In this document: piece by piece, positions 49,209 through 56,829 of the stretch
Position numbering within the stretch: the first letter of the stretch is position 1
Layout: each line of letters begins with the position of its first letter
Assembly (NCBI GenBank): GCA_038240075.1
Contig: JBBSEC010000001.1
Location: 1-64,000 of the forward strand
Reading direction: 5' to 3'
From: DATBAK01 sp038240075
Lineage (GTDB): Bacteria > Actinomycetota > Acidimicrobiia > IMCC26256 > PALSA-610
Length of the DNA stretch: 64,000 nt
The notes under the pieces: model-generated
Told to the model about the DNA's origin: nothing
What the model saw: the letters and a program-made list of their open reading frames with translations, nothing else
The model's database searches: none
Position numbers and translations under genes: made by a program

Positions 49209-50572
49209 GCGACGACGCCCGGTCGATCGCGGTCGTCGGGGGCGGCATGCTCGGCCTCACGCTCGCGCACCGCCTCTCGCAGCAGGGGAGGCCCGTCACG
49301 CTGTACGAAGCCGCGCCCGTGCTCGGCGGGCTGGCCGGCGCGTGGAGCCTGCCGGTCGAGAGTGAAGCGCCGATCGTCTGGGACCGTCACTACCACGTGA
49401 CCCTGCTGTCGGACGCGAACACGCGCGGCATCTTGCGCGAGCTCGACCTCGACGACGAGATGGAATGGGTGAAGACGCGCACCGGCTACTACAGCGAGGG
49501 AACGCTGTCGTCGGTCTCCAACGCGCTCGAGTTTCTCCGCCTGCCCGCGCTCAACCTGATCGACAAGCTCCGCCTCGGTGGCACGATCTGGTACGGGTCG
49601 CGCGTGACCAACTGGCGCAAGCTCGAGCAGGTCGACGTCGAGACGTGGTTGCGCCGGCTCTCCGGAGCCCGCGCGTTCAGGCGCTTCTGGCTGCCCCAAC
49701 TGCGCGCCAAGCTCGGCGACGCGTACACCGACACGTCGGCGGCGTTCCTGTGGGCGACGATCCAACGGCTCTACGCCGCGCGCCGCTCGGGCCTGAAGGA
49801 AGAGATGTTCGGCTACGTGCCGGGCGGCTACGCGCGCGTGCTCGAGCGCTTCGGGGAGCTCCTGCGATCCGAAGGCGTGCACATCGAGCTCGGTATCCCG
49901 ATCGCGAAGGTCGAATCCGACGCGCTCGGCGTCGCGGTCACGAGGGGCGACGGCGAGGTCGATCACTTCGACGACGTGGTGGTCACCGCGGCCGCGCCGC
50001 TCGCAGCACGACTGTGCCCCGGTCTCGCGCCGGCCGAGTCGGCCGCGCTGGCACGGGTTCGCTACCAGGGGATCGTGTGCGCGTCGCTCGTGCTGCGCCG
50101 TCCGCTCGAGGGCTACTACCTCACCTACATCGCCGACGAGGTTCCGTTCACGACGGTCATCGAGATGTCGTCGTTCGTCGATCCTCGTCACTTCGGTGGC
50201 CACACCCTCGTGTACCTCCCGAAGTACCTCGCGCCCGACGACCCGTTCTTCGACGCCGACGACGACGAGGTGCGCGCTCGTTTCCTGCCCGCGTTGTTCC
50301 GTCTCTATCCCTATCTCGTCGAAGACGACGTGCTCGCGTTCCGCGTGTCGCGCGTCCGCAACGTCTTCGCGATCTCCACGCTCGGGCACTCGGAGCGCGT
50401 GCCGCCACTGCACACGAGCCAGCCGGGGATTCATCTCTGCGGCAGCGCGCAGATCGTGAACGGAACGCTCAATGTCGATGAGGCGGTAGCGCTGGCCGAG
50501 CGCTGCGCCCGGCGACTCAGTGCGGGAGTCGAACGCCCGCGACCCGTGTACGAAACCGTGAACTCCCTCTAG
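49205..50572 (+). CDS. FAD-dependent oxidoreductase of the amine oxidase/protoporphyrinogen oxidase-like class
   Basis: The 455-aa protein begins with a FAD loop VVGGGMLGLTLAHRLSQQG and the second loop APVLGGLAGAW. FWLPQLRAKLGD and GYVPGGYARVLERFGELL occur in the HpnE/PDS-like and UDP-galactopyranose-mutase-like groups often located in polysaccharide loci. LCGSAQIVNGTLNVDEAVAL forms the C-terminal FAD contact. GTG 49205 overlaps the acetyltransferase stop. It may act on a lipid carrier or a nucleotide sugar; I cannot decide which. Confidence 0.85.
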   Translation: MSDDARSIAVVGGGMLGLTLAHRLSQQGRPVTLYEAAPVLGGLAGAWSLPVESEAPIVWDRHYHVTLLSDANTRGILRELDLDDEMEWVKTRTGYYSEGTLSSVSNALEFLRLPALNLIDKLRLGGTIWYGSRVTNWRKLEQVDVETWLRRLSGARAFRRFWLPQLRAKLGDAYTDTSAAFLWATIQRLYAARRSGLKEEMFGYVPGGYARVLERFGELLRSEGVHIELGIPIAKVESDALGVAVTRGDGEVDHFDDVVVTAAAPLAARLCPGLAPAESAALARVRYQGIVCASLVLRRPLEGYYLTYIADEVPFTTVIEMSSFVDPRHFGGHTLVYLPKYLAPDDPFFDADDDEVRARFLPALFRLYPYLVEDDVLAFRVSRVRNVFAISTLGHSERVPPLHTSQPGIHLCGSAQIVNGTLNVDEAVALAERCARRLSAGVERPRPVYETVNSL

Positions 50573-50579
50573 CCCTAGG

Positions 50580-50585
50580 TACCGT
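50580..50585 (+). promoter_or_regulatory. Putative -10 element for the deacetylase gene
   Basis: TACCGT is followed by six bases and ATG 50592, suggesting a leaderless message for the deacetylase and GT2 pair. Confidence 0.4.
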
Positions 50586-50591
50586 GATCAC

Positions 50592-51629
50592 ATGAAACCG
50601 CTCGCCAGCCTGTCGCTCGACCTCGACAACGAGTGGTCGTACCTGAAGACGCACGGCGACGTTCAGTGGGAGGCACTGCCCTCCTACCTCGACGTCATCG
50701 CGCCGCGCGCGCTCGACCTGCTTGCCTCACTCGACCTCACGATCACGTTCTTCGTCGTCGGTCAGGACGCGGCGCTCGAGCGCAACCACGAAGCCATCTC
50801 CTCGCTCGCTCGTGCCGGCCACGAGATCGGCAACCACTCGTTCAGTCACGAACCCTGGTTGCAGCGCTACTCGGAGGAGCAGGTGCGCGACGAGTTCGCG
50901 CGCACCGAGGAAGCCCTCTCGGCGTTGACCGGAGTGGTGCCGGTCGGGTTCCGCGGACCGGGCTTCAGCCTGTCGCCCACCGTGCTCTCGGTGCTCTCCG
51001 AGCGCGGTTACCTCTACGACGGGTCGACGTTCCCCACGATCGTCGGGCCGATCGCGCGTGCCTTCTATTTCCGCACGAGCAAGCTCGACGCCCAGCAGCG
51101 CGAGGAGCGCGCCGACCTTTTCGGCGGCGCCTCCGACGCACTGCGCCCGCTGTCGCCGTACCGGTGGGACGTCGGCACCGACGGGATCATCGAGATCCCC
51201 GTCACGACCATTCCCGGGTTCCGCGTCCCGTTCCACGTTTCGTACCTGCTCTACCTCGCCGGCCGCTCGCCCGCGATCGCGCGTTCGTACTTCCGTACCG
51301 GGCTCGCCCTGTGCCGCGCCGCGCGCGTCGCGCCGTCGATCCTGCTGCATCCGCTCGATCTGCTCGGTGGCGACGATGTGCAGTCGCTGTCGTTCTTCCC
51401 CGGCATGGCGATGAGCGGCAAGGAGAAGCGCGAGCTGGTGTCGGGCTTCGTCACGCTGCTCGCCGACCGCTTCGAGATCGTCACGATGGGGGAGCACGCG
51501 GCATCGCTCGCGGGAACCACGCTCCCGATGGTCGCACCCGGGTCGCGCCGCCCGGCGAGCCGCTTGATGAAGGGCCGTTTGGTGAAGCGCGGCGGGCCGA
51601 ATCCAGGCTTGGTCGGGAACCGCCAATGA
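50592..51629 (+). CDS. Polysaccharide deacetylase (CE4, NodB fold)
   Basis: The 345-aa protein starts MKPLASLSLDLDNEW, with catalytic and metal acids at Asp10 and Asp12. GHEIGNHSFSHEPW carries the two metal-binding His, FRGPGFS is motif 3, and LHPLDLLGGDD holds the later His. No signal peptide is present, so it probably acts in the cytoplasm on a lipid-linked or nucleotide precursor, like the WbmS/DUF3473 type. It overlaps the GT2 gene by ATGA. Confidence 0.88.
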   Translation: MKPLASLSLDLDNEWSYLKTHGDVQWEALPSYLDVIAPRALDLLASLDLTITFFVVGQDAALERNHEAISSLARAGHEIGNHSFSHEPWLQRYSEEQVRDEFARTEEALSALTGVVPVGFRGPGFSLSPTVLSVLSERGYLYDGSTFPTIVGPIARAFYFRTSKLDAQQREERADLFGGASDALRPLSPYRWDVGTDGIIEIPVTTIPGFRVPFHVSYLLYLAGRSPAIARSYFRTGLALCRAARVAPSILLHPLDLLGGDDVQSLSFFPGMAMSGKEKRELVSGFVTLLADRFEIVTMGEHAASLAGTTLPMVAPGSRRPASRLMKGRLVKRGGPNPGLVGNRQ

Positions 51630-52726
51630 GCCGCGTGACCGATCCGCTCACGAGCGAACCGGTCCGCGTCGAGTACACCGCGCCGCCGGTGAAGCCGTCG
51701 GTCTCGGTCATCGTGCCGGCGTTCAACGAGTCGTCGATCATTCTCGAGACGCTGCGCGCGCTCGTGAGCTACATGCACACCCTCGACGACCACTACCGCT
51801 GGGAGATCGTCGTCGTCGACGACGGCAGCACCGACGGCACCGGATACCTGGCGCAGCAGATGTCGACGCGCGACGCGCACATCCGCGTCTTGCGCCACCG
51901 CGTGAACTTCATGCTCGGTCAGGCGCTGCGCACGGCGTTCAACAGCTGCACGACCGACTACCTCGTCGTCATCGACTGCGACCTCAGCTACAGCGCGGAC
52001 CACATCGGCCGGCTGCTCGAGACGATCGAGACGACCCAGGCCCGAGTCGTCATCGCGTCGCCCTACATGGCCGGCGGTCACACGACCGCGGTCCCGTTCC
52101 TCCGCAACCTCGCGTCGCGCACGGCCAACCAGATCCTCTCGATCGCCGCGAGCGGTCGGATCCGGACGCTCACCGGCATGGTCAGGGCCTACGACCGCCG
52201 CTTCATCGCATCGCTGAACCTCAAGGCCATGGGCACCGAGGTGAACACCGAGATCATCTACAAGGCGCAGTTGCTCCGCGCCCGCATCGAGGAGATCCCC
52301 GGCCACCTCGACTGGACGGTCATCGAGAACCTGCCGCGCCGCTCCACCGTCCGCCTCGCGAACGGCACGATCCGCTCGCTGATGTCGGCGTTCTTCTTCC
52401 GCCCGTTCGCGTTTTTCATCGCGCCCGGCCTGATCACCACCGTCGCGGCGCTCGTCACGCTCGGCTTCGCGATCGGTCACTCCTTCGAGCAGGCCCGGGT
52501 CACCTACCTGCTCGGCGTCTTCCTCGCGGCAGGGGCGATCATGCTCCTGAGCGTCGGCATGCTCGCGTTGCAGGCCAAGCGCTATTTCGAGGAGCTGTTC
52601 AGCCTGGGCACGCGCCTGTTGCGCGAGGTTCGCGGTGAATCGCCCACTCCCGCGAACTTCCTCGAAGACCCGAAGTTCCTGTCCGATCCGGGCCGCGGCT
52701 CAGGGTCCCCATCGCCGCCCTCCTGA
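51626..52726 (+). CDS. Family 2 glycosyltransferase with C-terminal membrane helices (DPM1/ArnC-like)
   Basis: The 366-aa protein has SVIVPAFNESSIILETLRAL, VVVDDGSTDGTGY, VIDCDLSYSAD with the DxD site, and a catalytic region around LTGMVRAYDR. Two hydrophobic helices near 270-295 and 300-325 (FFIAPGLITTVAALVTLGFAIG, LLGVFLAAGAIMLLSVGML) anchor it. This is the form of polyprenyl-phosphate glycosyltransferases that make lipid-linked donors. It could supply the GT-C enzyme at 42074. It is the last gene of the inserted polysaccharide region. Confidence 0.88.
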   Translation: MSRVTDPLTSEPVRVEYTAPPVKPSVSVIVPAFNESSIILETLRALVSYMHTLDDHYRWEIVVVDDGSTDGTGYLAQQMSTRDAHIRVLRHRVNFMLGQALRTAFNSCTTDYLVVIDCDLSYSADHIGRLLETIETTQARVVIASPYMAGGHTTAVPFLRNLASRTANQILSIAASGRIRTLTGMVRAYDRRFIASLNLKAMGTEVNTEIIYKAQLLRARIEEIPGHLDWTVIENLPRRSTVRLANGTIRSLMSAFFFRPFAFFIAPGLITTVAALVTLGFAIGHSFEQARVTYLLGVFLAAGAIMLLSVGMLALQAKRYFEELFSLGTRLLREVRGESPTPANFLEDPKFLSDPGRGSGSPSPPS

Positions 52727-52735
52727 GCACTCTCG

Positions 52736-52741
52736 TACACT
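52736..52741 (+). promoter_or_regulatory. Putative -10 element, leaderless rpiB
   Basis: TACACT is followed by seven bases and the GTG start of rpiB, identical in hexamer and spacing to the element of the BY-kinase gene. Confidence 0.5.
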
Positions 52742-52748
52742 CCATCCC

Positions 52749-53204
52749 GTGCGGATCGCGATCGGCTCGGACCACGCCGGCTTCGCCCTGAAGTCCGAGC
52801 TCGTGCGGGTCCTCACCGAGCAGGGCCACGAGATCGTCGACGTCGGCACCGACTCGGAAGCGCCCGTCGACTACCCGAAATTCTGCGCGGCGGCCGCCCG
52901 CGAGGTCGCGAGCGGGGCTGCGGAGCGCGGGATCGTGCTCGGCGGCAGCGGCCAAGGCGAGCAGATCGTCGCCAACAAGATTCACGGGGTGCGGGCCGCG
53001 CTCTGCAACGATCTCTACACGGCCCGGTTGAGCCGGGCCCACAACGACGCCAACGTGCTTTCGATCGGTGCGAGGATCGTCGCGTTCGGGCTGGCCGAGG
53101 AGATCCTCGCCGTCTGGCTCGCGACGCCGTTCGAGGGTGGCCGCCACATCCCCCGGATCGAGCAGATCTCCGCGATCGAACACGAGGAGCAGTCCCCGAC
53201 ATGA
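52749..53204 (+). CDS. rpiB: Ribose-5-phosphate isomerase B
   Basis: The 151-aa enzyme interconverts ribose 5-phosphate and ribulose 5-phosphate. VRIAIGSDHAGFALKSEL opens the protein at GTG 52749, the normal size for RpiB. The catalytic Cys of E. coli RpiB (CGTGIG) is replaced by GGSGQGEQIVANK with Glu71, the arrangement of the mycobacterial enzyme, where a Glu acts as base. The gene overlaps glyA by ATGA, linking pentose phosphate and one-carbon metabolism. Confidence 0.93.
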   Translation: MRIAIGSDHAGFALKSELVRVLTEQGHEIVDVGTDSEAPVDYPKFCAAAAREVASGAAERGIVLGGSGQGEQIVANKIHGVRAALCNDLYTARLSRAHNDANVLSIGARIVAFGLAEEILAVWLATPFEGGRHIPRIEQISAIEHEEQSPT

Positions 53205-54457
53205 CGCCGAAGACCCCCCTGGCCGCCACCGATCCGACGATCGCCGACATCATCCGCCGCGAAGGCGAACGTCAGAACACGACCGTCCAGCTGATCGCGT
53301 CGGAGAACTTCACGTCGACCGCGGTGCTCGAGGCCCAGGGGAGTGTCCTCACCAACAAGTACTCGGAGGGTTACCCGGCGAAGCGCTACTACGGCGGCAA
53401 CGTGGTGGTCGACGAAGCCGAGGAGCTGGCCCGCAACCGCGCGTGCGAGCTCTTCGGTGCCGAGCACGCCAACGTGCAGCCGCACTCGGGCGCCAACGCC
53501 AACCAGGCCGCGTTCATGGCCGTGCTGCAGCCGGGCGACCGCGTGATGGGCATGCGCCTCGACCAGGGCGGGCACCTCACCCACGGCTCGCCGGTCAACT
53601 TCAGCGGTCGCCTGTACGACTTCGTGGCCTATGGAGTGGACGACGACTCGGAGACGCTCGACTACGACGTGATCCGCGCGCTGGCGAAGGAAACGCGTCC
53701 GAAGTTGATCGTCGCCGGCGCGACCGCGTACGCGCGCGTCATCGACTTCGACGCGTTCCGTTCGATCGCCGACGACATCGGAGCACTCTTGCTGGTCGAC
53801 GCCGCGCACATCGCGGGGCTGATCGCCGGCGGCGCGCACCCGTCGCCGCTGCCCGCGGCCGACATCGTCACCTTCACGACGCACAAGACGCTGCGCGGGC
53901 CGCGCGGTGGCGCGATCCTCTGCCGGTCCGATCTCGCGGGGGCGGTCGACAAGGCTGTGTTCCCGGGCCTGCAGGGCGGACCGCTGATGCACGTGATTGC
54001 CGCGAAGGCGGTCGCGTTCCACGAGGCCGCGCAGCCGGGCTTCCGCGACTACGCGGCGGGCATCGTCACCAACGCGCGTGCGCTCGCAACGCAGCTCGCC
54101 GCCGAAGGTCTGCGCATCGTGTCGGGAGGCACCGACAACCACCTGATGCTCGTCGACCTCCGGCCGTTCGGCGTGACCGGAAAGGTGGCGCAGGAGGCAC
54201 TCGATCGCGCCGGGATCACGACGAACAAGAACGCGATTCCCAACGATCCGGAGAAGCCCTTTGTGACGAGCGGGCTGCGGCTCGGGACGGCTGCCGTCAC
54301 CACCGCGGGCATGGGGCCGGCGCAGATGACCGAGATCGCGGAGCTCATCGCGACGGTCCTGCGCAACGTCGACGACGCCGGCCTCACGACCGAGGTACGC
54401 GAGCGCGCCGCACGCCTCTGCTCCAAGTTCGAGCCCTACCCGGGACTCAATTCTTGA
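53201..54457 (+). CDS. glyA: Serine hydroxymethyltransferase
   Basis: This PLP enzyme converts serine and tetrahydrofolate into glycine and methylene-tetrahydrofolate. The 418-aa length is normal. ASENFTS near the start, GYPAKRYYGGN, HSGANANQAAF and TFTTHKTLRGPRGG with the PLP lysine are all present, as is GLRLGTAAVTT near the end. It overlaps rpiB and is followed by a 67-bp gap that contains a copy of repeat family 2 before wecA. Confidence 0.97.
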   Translation: MTPKTPLAATDPTIADIIRREGERQNTTVQLIASENFTSTAVLEAQGSVLTNKYSEGYPAKRYYGGNVVVDEAEELARNRACELFGAEHANVQPHSGANANQAAFMAVLQPGDRVMGMRLDQGGHLTHGSPVNFSGRLYDFVAYGVDDDSETLDYDVIRALAKETRPKLIVAGATAYARVIDFDAFRSIADDIGALLLVDAAHIAGLIAGGAHPSPLPAADIVTFTTHKTLRGPRGGAILCRSDLAGAVDKAVFPGLQGGPLMHVIAAKAVAFHEAAQPGFRDYAAGIVTNARALATQLAAEGLRIVSGGTDNHLMLVDLRPFGVTGKVAQEALDRAGITTNKNAIPNDPEKPFVTSGLRLGTAAVTTAGMGPAQMTEIAELIATVLRNVDDAGLTTEVRERAARLCSKFEPYPGLNS

Positions 54458-54460
54458 GTC

Positions 54461-54522
54461 GAGCAGGCGCAGCCGCCGTGATCAGTGCAACCCATGATCG
54501 TGAAGCGCATGCGGATGCGACC
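54461..54522 (+). repeat. Dispersed repeat family 2, copy 1
   Basis: This 62-base element aligns without gaps to 56336-56397; by eye 46 of 62 bases are equal, with both ends nearly exact (GAGCAGGCGCA and GCGCATGCG.ATGCGACC). It ends three bases before the GTG of wecA. An internal GTG at 54478 opens a frame ending in a TGA that overlaps the wecA start. Confidence 0.75.
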
Positions 54523-54528
54523 AAGTGA
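54478..54528 (+). CDS. Possible 16-codon leader ORF from repeat family 2
   Basis: GTG 54478 reads VISATHDREAHADATK and ends with TGA 54526-54528, overlapping the GTG of wecA (GTGA). The matching frame of the second copy reads VHSAGPGGVAHAHAT inside the gene at 56323. Its role would be translation coupling; independent function is unlikely. Confidence 0.25.
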   Translation: MISATHDREAHADATK

Positions 54529-55781
54529 TCGGTTATGCAATTGTCTTAGCGGTGGCGGCGGGGACGACGCTGCTGCTGACGCCGGTCGTGATCGTGCTCG
54601 CCCGTCACTTCGGAGCGGTGGTTCAGCCCGGTGAGCGGCGCATGCACAACGTGCCGATGCCGACCCTCGGCGGCGCGGCGATGTTCGTCGGCTTCCTCGC
54701 CGCGATCTCGGTCGCGTCGCGGATGGGCCAGTTCCACGAGATGTTCAAGGACAACTCGGAGCCGCTCGGCGTGGTGCTCGCCGCGGGCGTGATGTTCGTC
54801 GTCGGCGCGCTCGACGACCTGCGCGATGTGTCGCCGCCGGCCAAGGTCGCGGGGCAGGTGTTCAGCGCCAGCCTCCTCGCGCTGTTCGGCGTCACGATGT
54901 TCTACTTCCGCGTCCCGTTCAACCTGTTCCACCTCGACGTCGTCGTGCTCTCGGCGAACCTCGCGCCGCTCGTCACGGTGTTGTGGGTCGTGCTGATGGC
55001 GCAGGCGATCAACCTGATCGACGGGCTCGACGGGCTCGCTGCGGGCATCGTCGCGATCGGCGGCACCGCGATCTTCCTGTTCGCCGACCGGCTGTTCAAG
55101 AAGGGCTTCCTCGACGGCTCCAACATCGGTCCGCTCATCGCGATCATCGCGGTCGGGATGTGCGTCGGGTTCTTACCGTTCAACTTCGGCAGCCGCCGGA
55201 ACCGCCCGGCGCGGATCATCATGGGCGACGCGGGCGCGTTGCTCCTCGGGCTGATGCTCGCGGTGCCCACCATCACCGTCGGTGGACGCACCGACGTGCA
55301 GTTCAGCGGCAACACCTACTTCTTCTTCGCACCCCTCGTGATCCCGCTCGTGATCCTCGGCGTGCCCGTCGTCGACACGGTGTTCTCGTTCGTGCGCCGC
55401 CTCATGCGCCGGCGCTCGTGGTCGGAAGGTGACACCGATCATCTCCACCACCGGCTCGTGCGCCTCGGTCACGGCCCGCGTCGCGCGGTGATGATCCTGT
55501 GGGCGTGGACCGCGCTGCTCTCCGGCGTCGCGCTCCTGCCGCTGTACACGCAGCGGGGCAACGCGCTCGTGCCCTTCGCACTGGCCGCATTCGTGCTCGT
55601 GCTCTACATCCTGTTCCACCCTGGGGTGCGCAGCGCGAGGGGTCAGGCCGGGCGGACCCACCACCCTGCGGGCGCGCTGCGCCGGCGAGCCGACGACGGA
55701 GACCCCGAGGACGACGAGGAGGCCGTCGACGCCATCGTCACCGTCGTCGACCTGGCGCAGCACCGGGCCAAGCGCGCGTGA
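54525..55781 (+). CDS. wecA: UDP-GlcNAc:undecaprenyl-phosphate GlcNAc-1-phosphate transferase (WecA/TagO)
   Basis: The 418-aa polytopic enzyme starts the lipid-linked synthesis of wall glycans (in mycobacteria, arabinogalactan linker). Motifs are MHNVPMPTLGGAAMF, DDLRDVSPPAK with the Asp pair, NLIDGLDGLAAG, MGDAGALLLGL and HLHHRLVRLGHG, which includes the His cluster of the TagO type. About 10-11 transmembrane helices are visible. Its place just before the atp genes matches rfe (Rv1302) in M. tuberculosis. The C-terminal tail after residue 370 is polar and acidic. Confidence 0.93.
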   Translation: MIGYAIVLAVAAGTTLLLTPVVIVLARHFGAVVQPGERRMHNVPMPTLGGAAMFVGFLAAISVASRMGQFHEMFKDNSEPLGVVLAAGVMFVVGALDDLRDVSPPAKVAGQVFSASLLALFGVTMFYFRVPFNLFHLDVVVLSANLAPLVTVLWVVLMAQAINLIDGLDGLAAGIVAIGGTAIFLFADRLFKKGFLDGSNIGPLIAIIAVGMCVGFLPFNFGSRRNRPARIIMGDAGALLLGLMLAVPTITVGGRTDVQFSGNTYFFFAPLVIPLVILGVPVVDTVFSFVRRLMRRRSWSEGDTDHLHHRLVRLGHGPRRAVMILWAWTALLSGVALLPLYTQRGNALVPFALAAFVLVLYILFHPGVRSARGQAGRTHHPAGALRRRADDGDPEDDEEAVDAIVTVVDLAQHRAKRA

Positions 55782-55933
55782 CAGAGTGCGCAGTCGCACC
55801 GGCACCGGCACCGGCACCAACACCAACACCAACACCACACGGCGAAGGCGGGAGCGAAGCGAGCGTCGAGCTCGTCAGCGAGCGCAGCGAGCGAGTGAGC
55901 ACTGAATTTGACCCGCCGGACCGTTCGAAATAG
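55778..55933 (+). CDS. Possible repeat-derived small ORF coupled to wecA
   Basis: GTG 55778 overlaps the wecA TGA (GTGA) and opens a 51-codon frame: a start VTECAV, the alternating APAPAP/TPTPTP made by the hexamer repeat, then SEASVELVSERSERVS made by repeat family 1, and a stop at 55933. The stop is 66 bases before the atpI-like start and overlaps the -10 of the presumed atp promoter. Whether it is translated is unknown. Confidence 0.3.
   Translation: MTECAVAPAPAPAPTPTPTPHGEGGSEASVELVSERSERVSTEFDPPDRSK
55797..55837 (+). repeat. Tandem hexamers CACCGG and CACCAA
   Basis: Three CACCGG units (55797-55814) are followed by three CACCAA units (55815-55832) and a partial one. It is a short low-complexity array just after wecA, likely prone to slippage. 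In the small ORF frame it gives alternating Ala-Pro and Thr-Pro. Confidence 0.9.
55851..55900 (+). repeat. Dispersed repeat family 1, copy A
   Basis: This copy has the core GGAGCGAAGCGAGCGTCGAG followed by CTCGTCAGCGAGCGCAGCGA, in the gap between wecA and the atp operon. It is close to the minus-strand reading of copies D and E and to copies B and C. Confidence 0.85.
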
Positions 55934-55936
55934 ATT
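55908..55936 (+). promoter_or_regulatory. Sigma-70-type promoter of the atp operon
   Basis: TTGACC (55908-55913) and TAGATT (55931-55936) are exactly 17 bases apart, and this stretch is AT-richer than most of the window. The predicted start is near 55943, giving a leader of about 57 bases with GGGAGGAGCAGGGGG before GTG 56000. Confidence 0.65.
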
Positions 55937-55999
55937 GCGAATTGTTTCACAAGCTCCTTTCCGCCCGGGAGGAGCAGGGGGATCGAGCAGGGTTTTCCG

Positions 56000-56335
56000 G
56001 TGGTAGAACCAGCTGCTGACAAGGTGCGCGAGCGGGGGAAGAGCTCCTATCGGGGGCATCTCCTGCGTCCGCTGTCGAGCGCGGACAAACCCCTCGCGGA
56101 TCAACAGGCGCTCTACAACGGCTTCGGCAACGCGCTGGCCCAGGCCGTCGAGTTCGTCGCCACCCCCGTCATCTTCTTTCTGGCCGGCCTCTGGCTCGAT
56201 CACCGGGTCGGCACCCCGCACGTGTTCGCCCTCACCCTGTTCGTCCTGGCCCTGGTCGGCGTCAGCGTGAGCGCCTACTACCGCTACAAGGCGGCCATGG
56301 ACGAGGCCGAGAAGGGGAAACCGTGGAAGCGGTAG
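56000..56335 (+). CDS. AtpZ/AtpI-like ATP synthase accessory protein
   Basis: The 111-aa protein has a polar N-terminus and two transmembrane helices (about 46-67 and 74-95) with FLAGLWLDHRVGTP between them, the layout of the AtpZ/AtpI family that assists assembly or cation supply of F-type ATP synthase. GTG 56000 follows the presumed atp promoter. It overlaps the next gene by 13 bases. Confidence 0.8.
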   Translation: MVEPAADKVRERGKSSYRGHLLRPLSSADKPLADQQALYNGFGNALAQAVEFVATPVIFFLAGLWLDHRVGTPHVFALTLFVLALVGVSVSAYYRYKAAMDEAEKGKPWKR

Positions 56336-56826
56336 GAGCAGGCGCAACCGGCGTGCACAGTGCAGGGCCAGGAGGCGTCGCGCATGCGCATGCGACCGTA
56401 GAAGTAGTAACCCCCGCGGGCACCGCGTACGAACGCGACATCGCGCGCGACCTGGTCAAGCACGGCCTCATCGTGGCGCCCTTCGCGGTCGGCGTCGGCG
56501 CCCTGGCCGAGGGCTGGGCGGGTGCCGTCGGGGTCGCGGCCGCGCTCGGAGTCGTGCTCTTCAACTACCTCATCGCGGGCACGGCGCAGAGCTGGGCCGC
56601 GAGCAAGGATTCGCCGGGCCTGCTCGGCGGCACGATCCTCGTCAGCCTCATCGTGCGCTTCGTCGTCGTCATCGTCGCATTGTCGCTGCTGCGCAACCGC
56701 AGCTTCCTCGACTACTCCACCTTCGGCATCGCCATCGTGGTGAGCCACCTCGGCCTCCTCGCGTGGGAAGCCAAGTCGGTACAGCTCTCACTGGCGTTTC
56801 CCGGCCTGAAGCCCGGAAAGGACTGA
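56323..56826 (+). CDS. ATP synthase subunit I-like membrane protein
   Basis: The 167-aa protein has about four transmembrane helices from residue 47 on (HGLIVAPFAVGVGALAEGWAG, VGVAAALGVVLFNYLIAG, LLGGTILVSLIVRFVVVIVAL, YSTFGIAIVVSHLGLLAWEA). It likely corresponds to the AtpI-type conserved membrane gene between wecA and atpB (Rv1303 in M. tuberculosis). The first 25 residues are Gly/Ala/His-rich and arise from repeat family 2 read in frame. GTG 56323 is the first start; GTG 56353, inside the repeat, is a second possibility. Confidence 0.75.
   Translation: MEAVGAGATGVHSAGPGGVAHAHATVEVVTPAGTAYERDIARDLVKHGLIVAPFAVGVGALAEGWAGAVGVAAALGVVLFNYLIAGTAQSWAASKDSPGLLGGTILVSLIVRFVVVIVALSLLRNRSFLDYSTFGIAIVVSHLGLLAWEAKSVQLSLAFPGLKPGKD
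56336..56397 (+). repeat. Dispersed repeat family 2, copy 2 (in coding sequence)
   Basis: This 62-base copy matches 54461-54522 with both ends conserved. It lies directly after the stop of the AtpZ-like gene and inside the 5' end of the next gene, encoding AGATGVHSAGPGGVAHAHAT. Confidence 0.75.
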
Positions 56827-56829
56827 GCC

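Noticed and set aside
24355..52748. Inserted region as a recent mobile island
   Set aside because: No integrase, transposase, tRNA junction or direct repeats were found at the ends, and base composition looks like the backbone.
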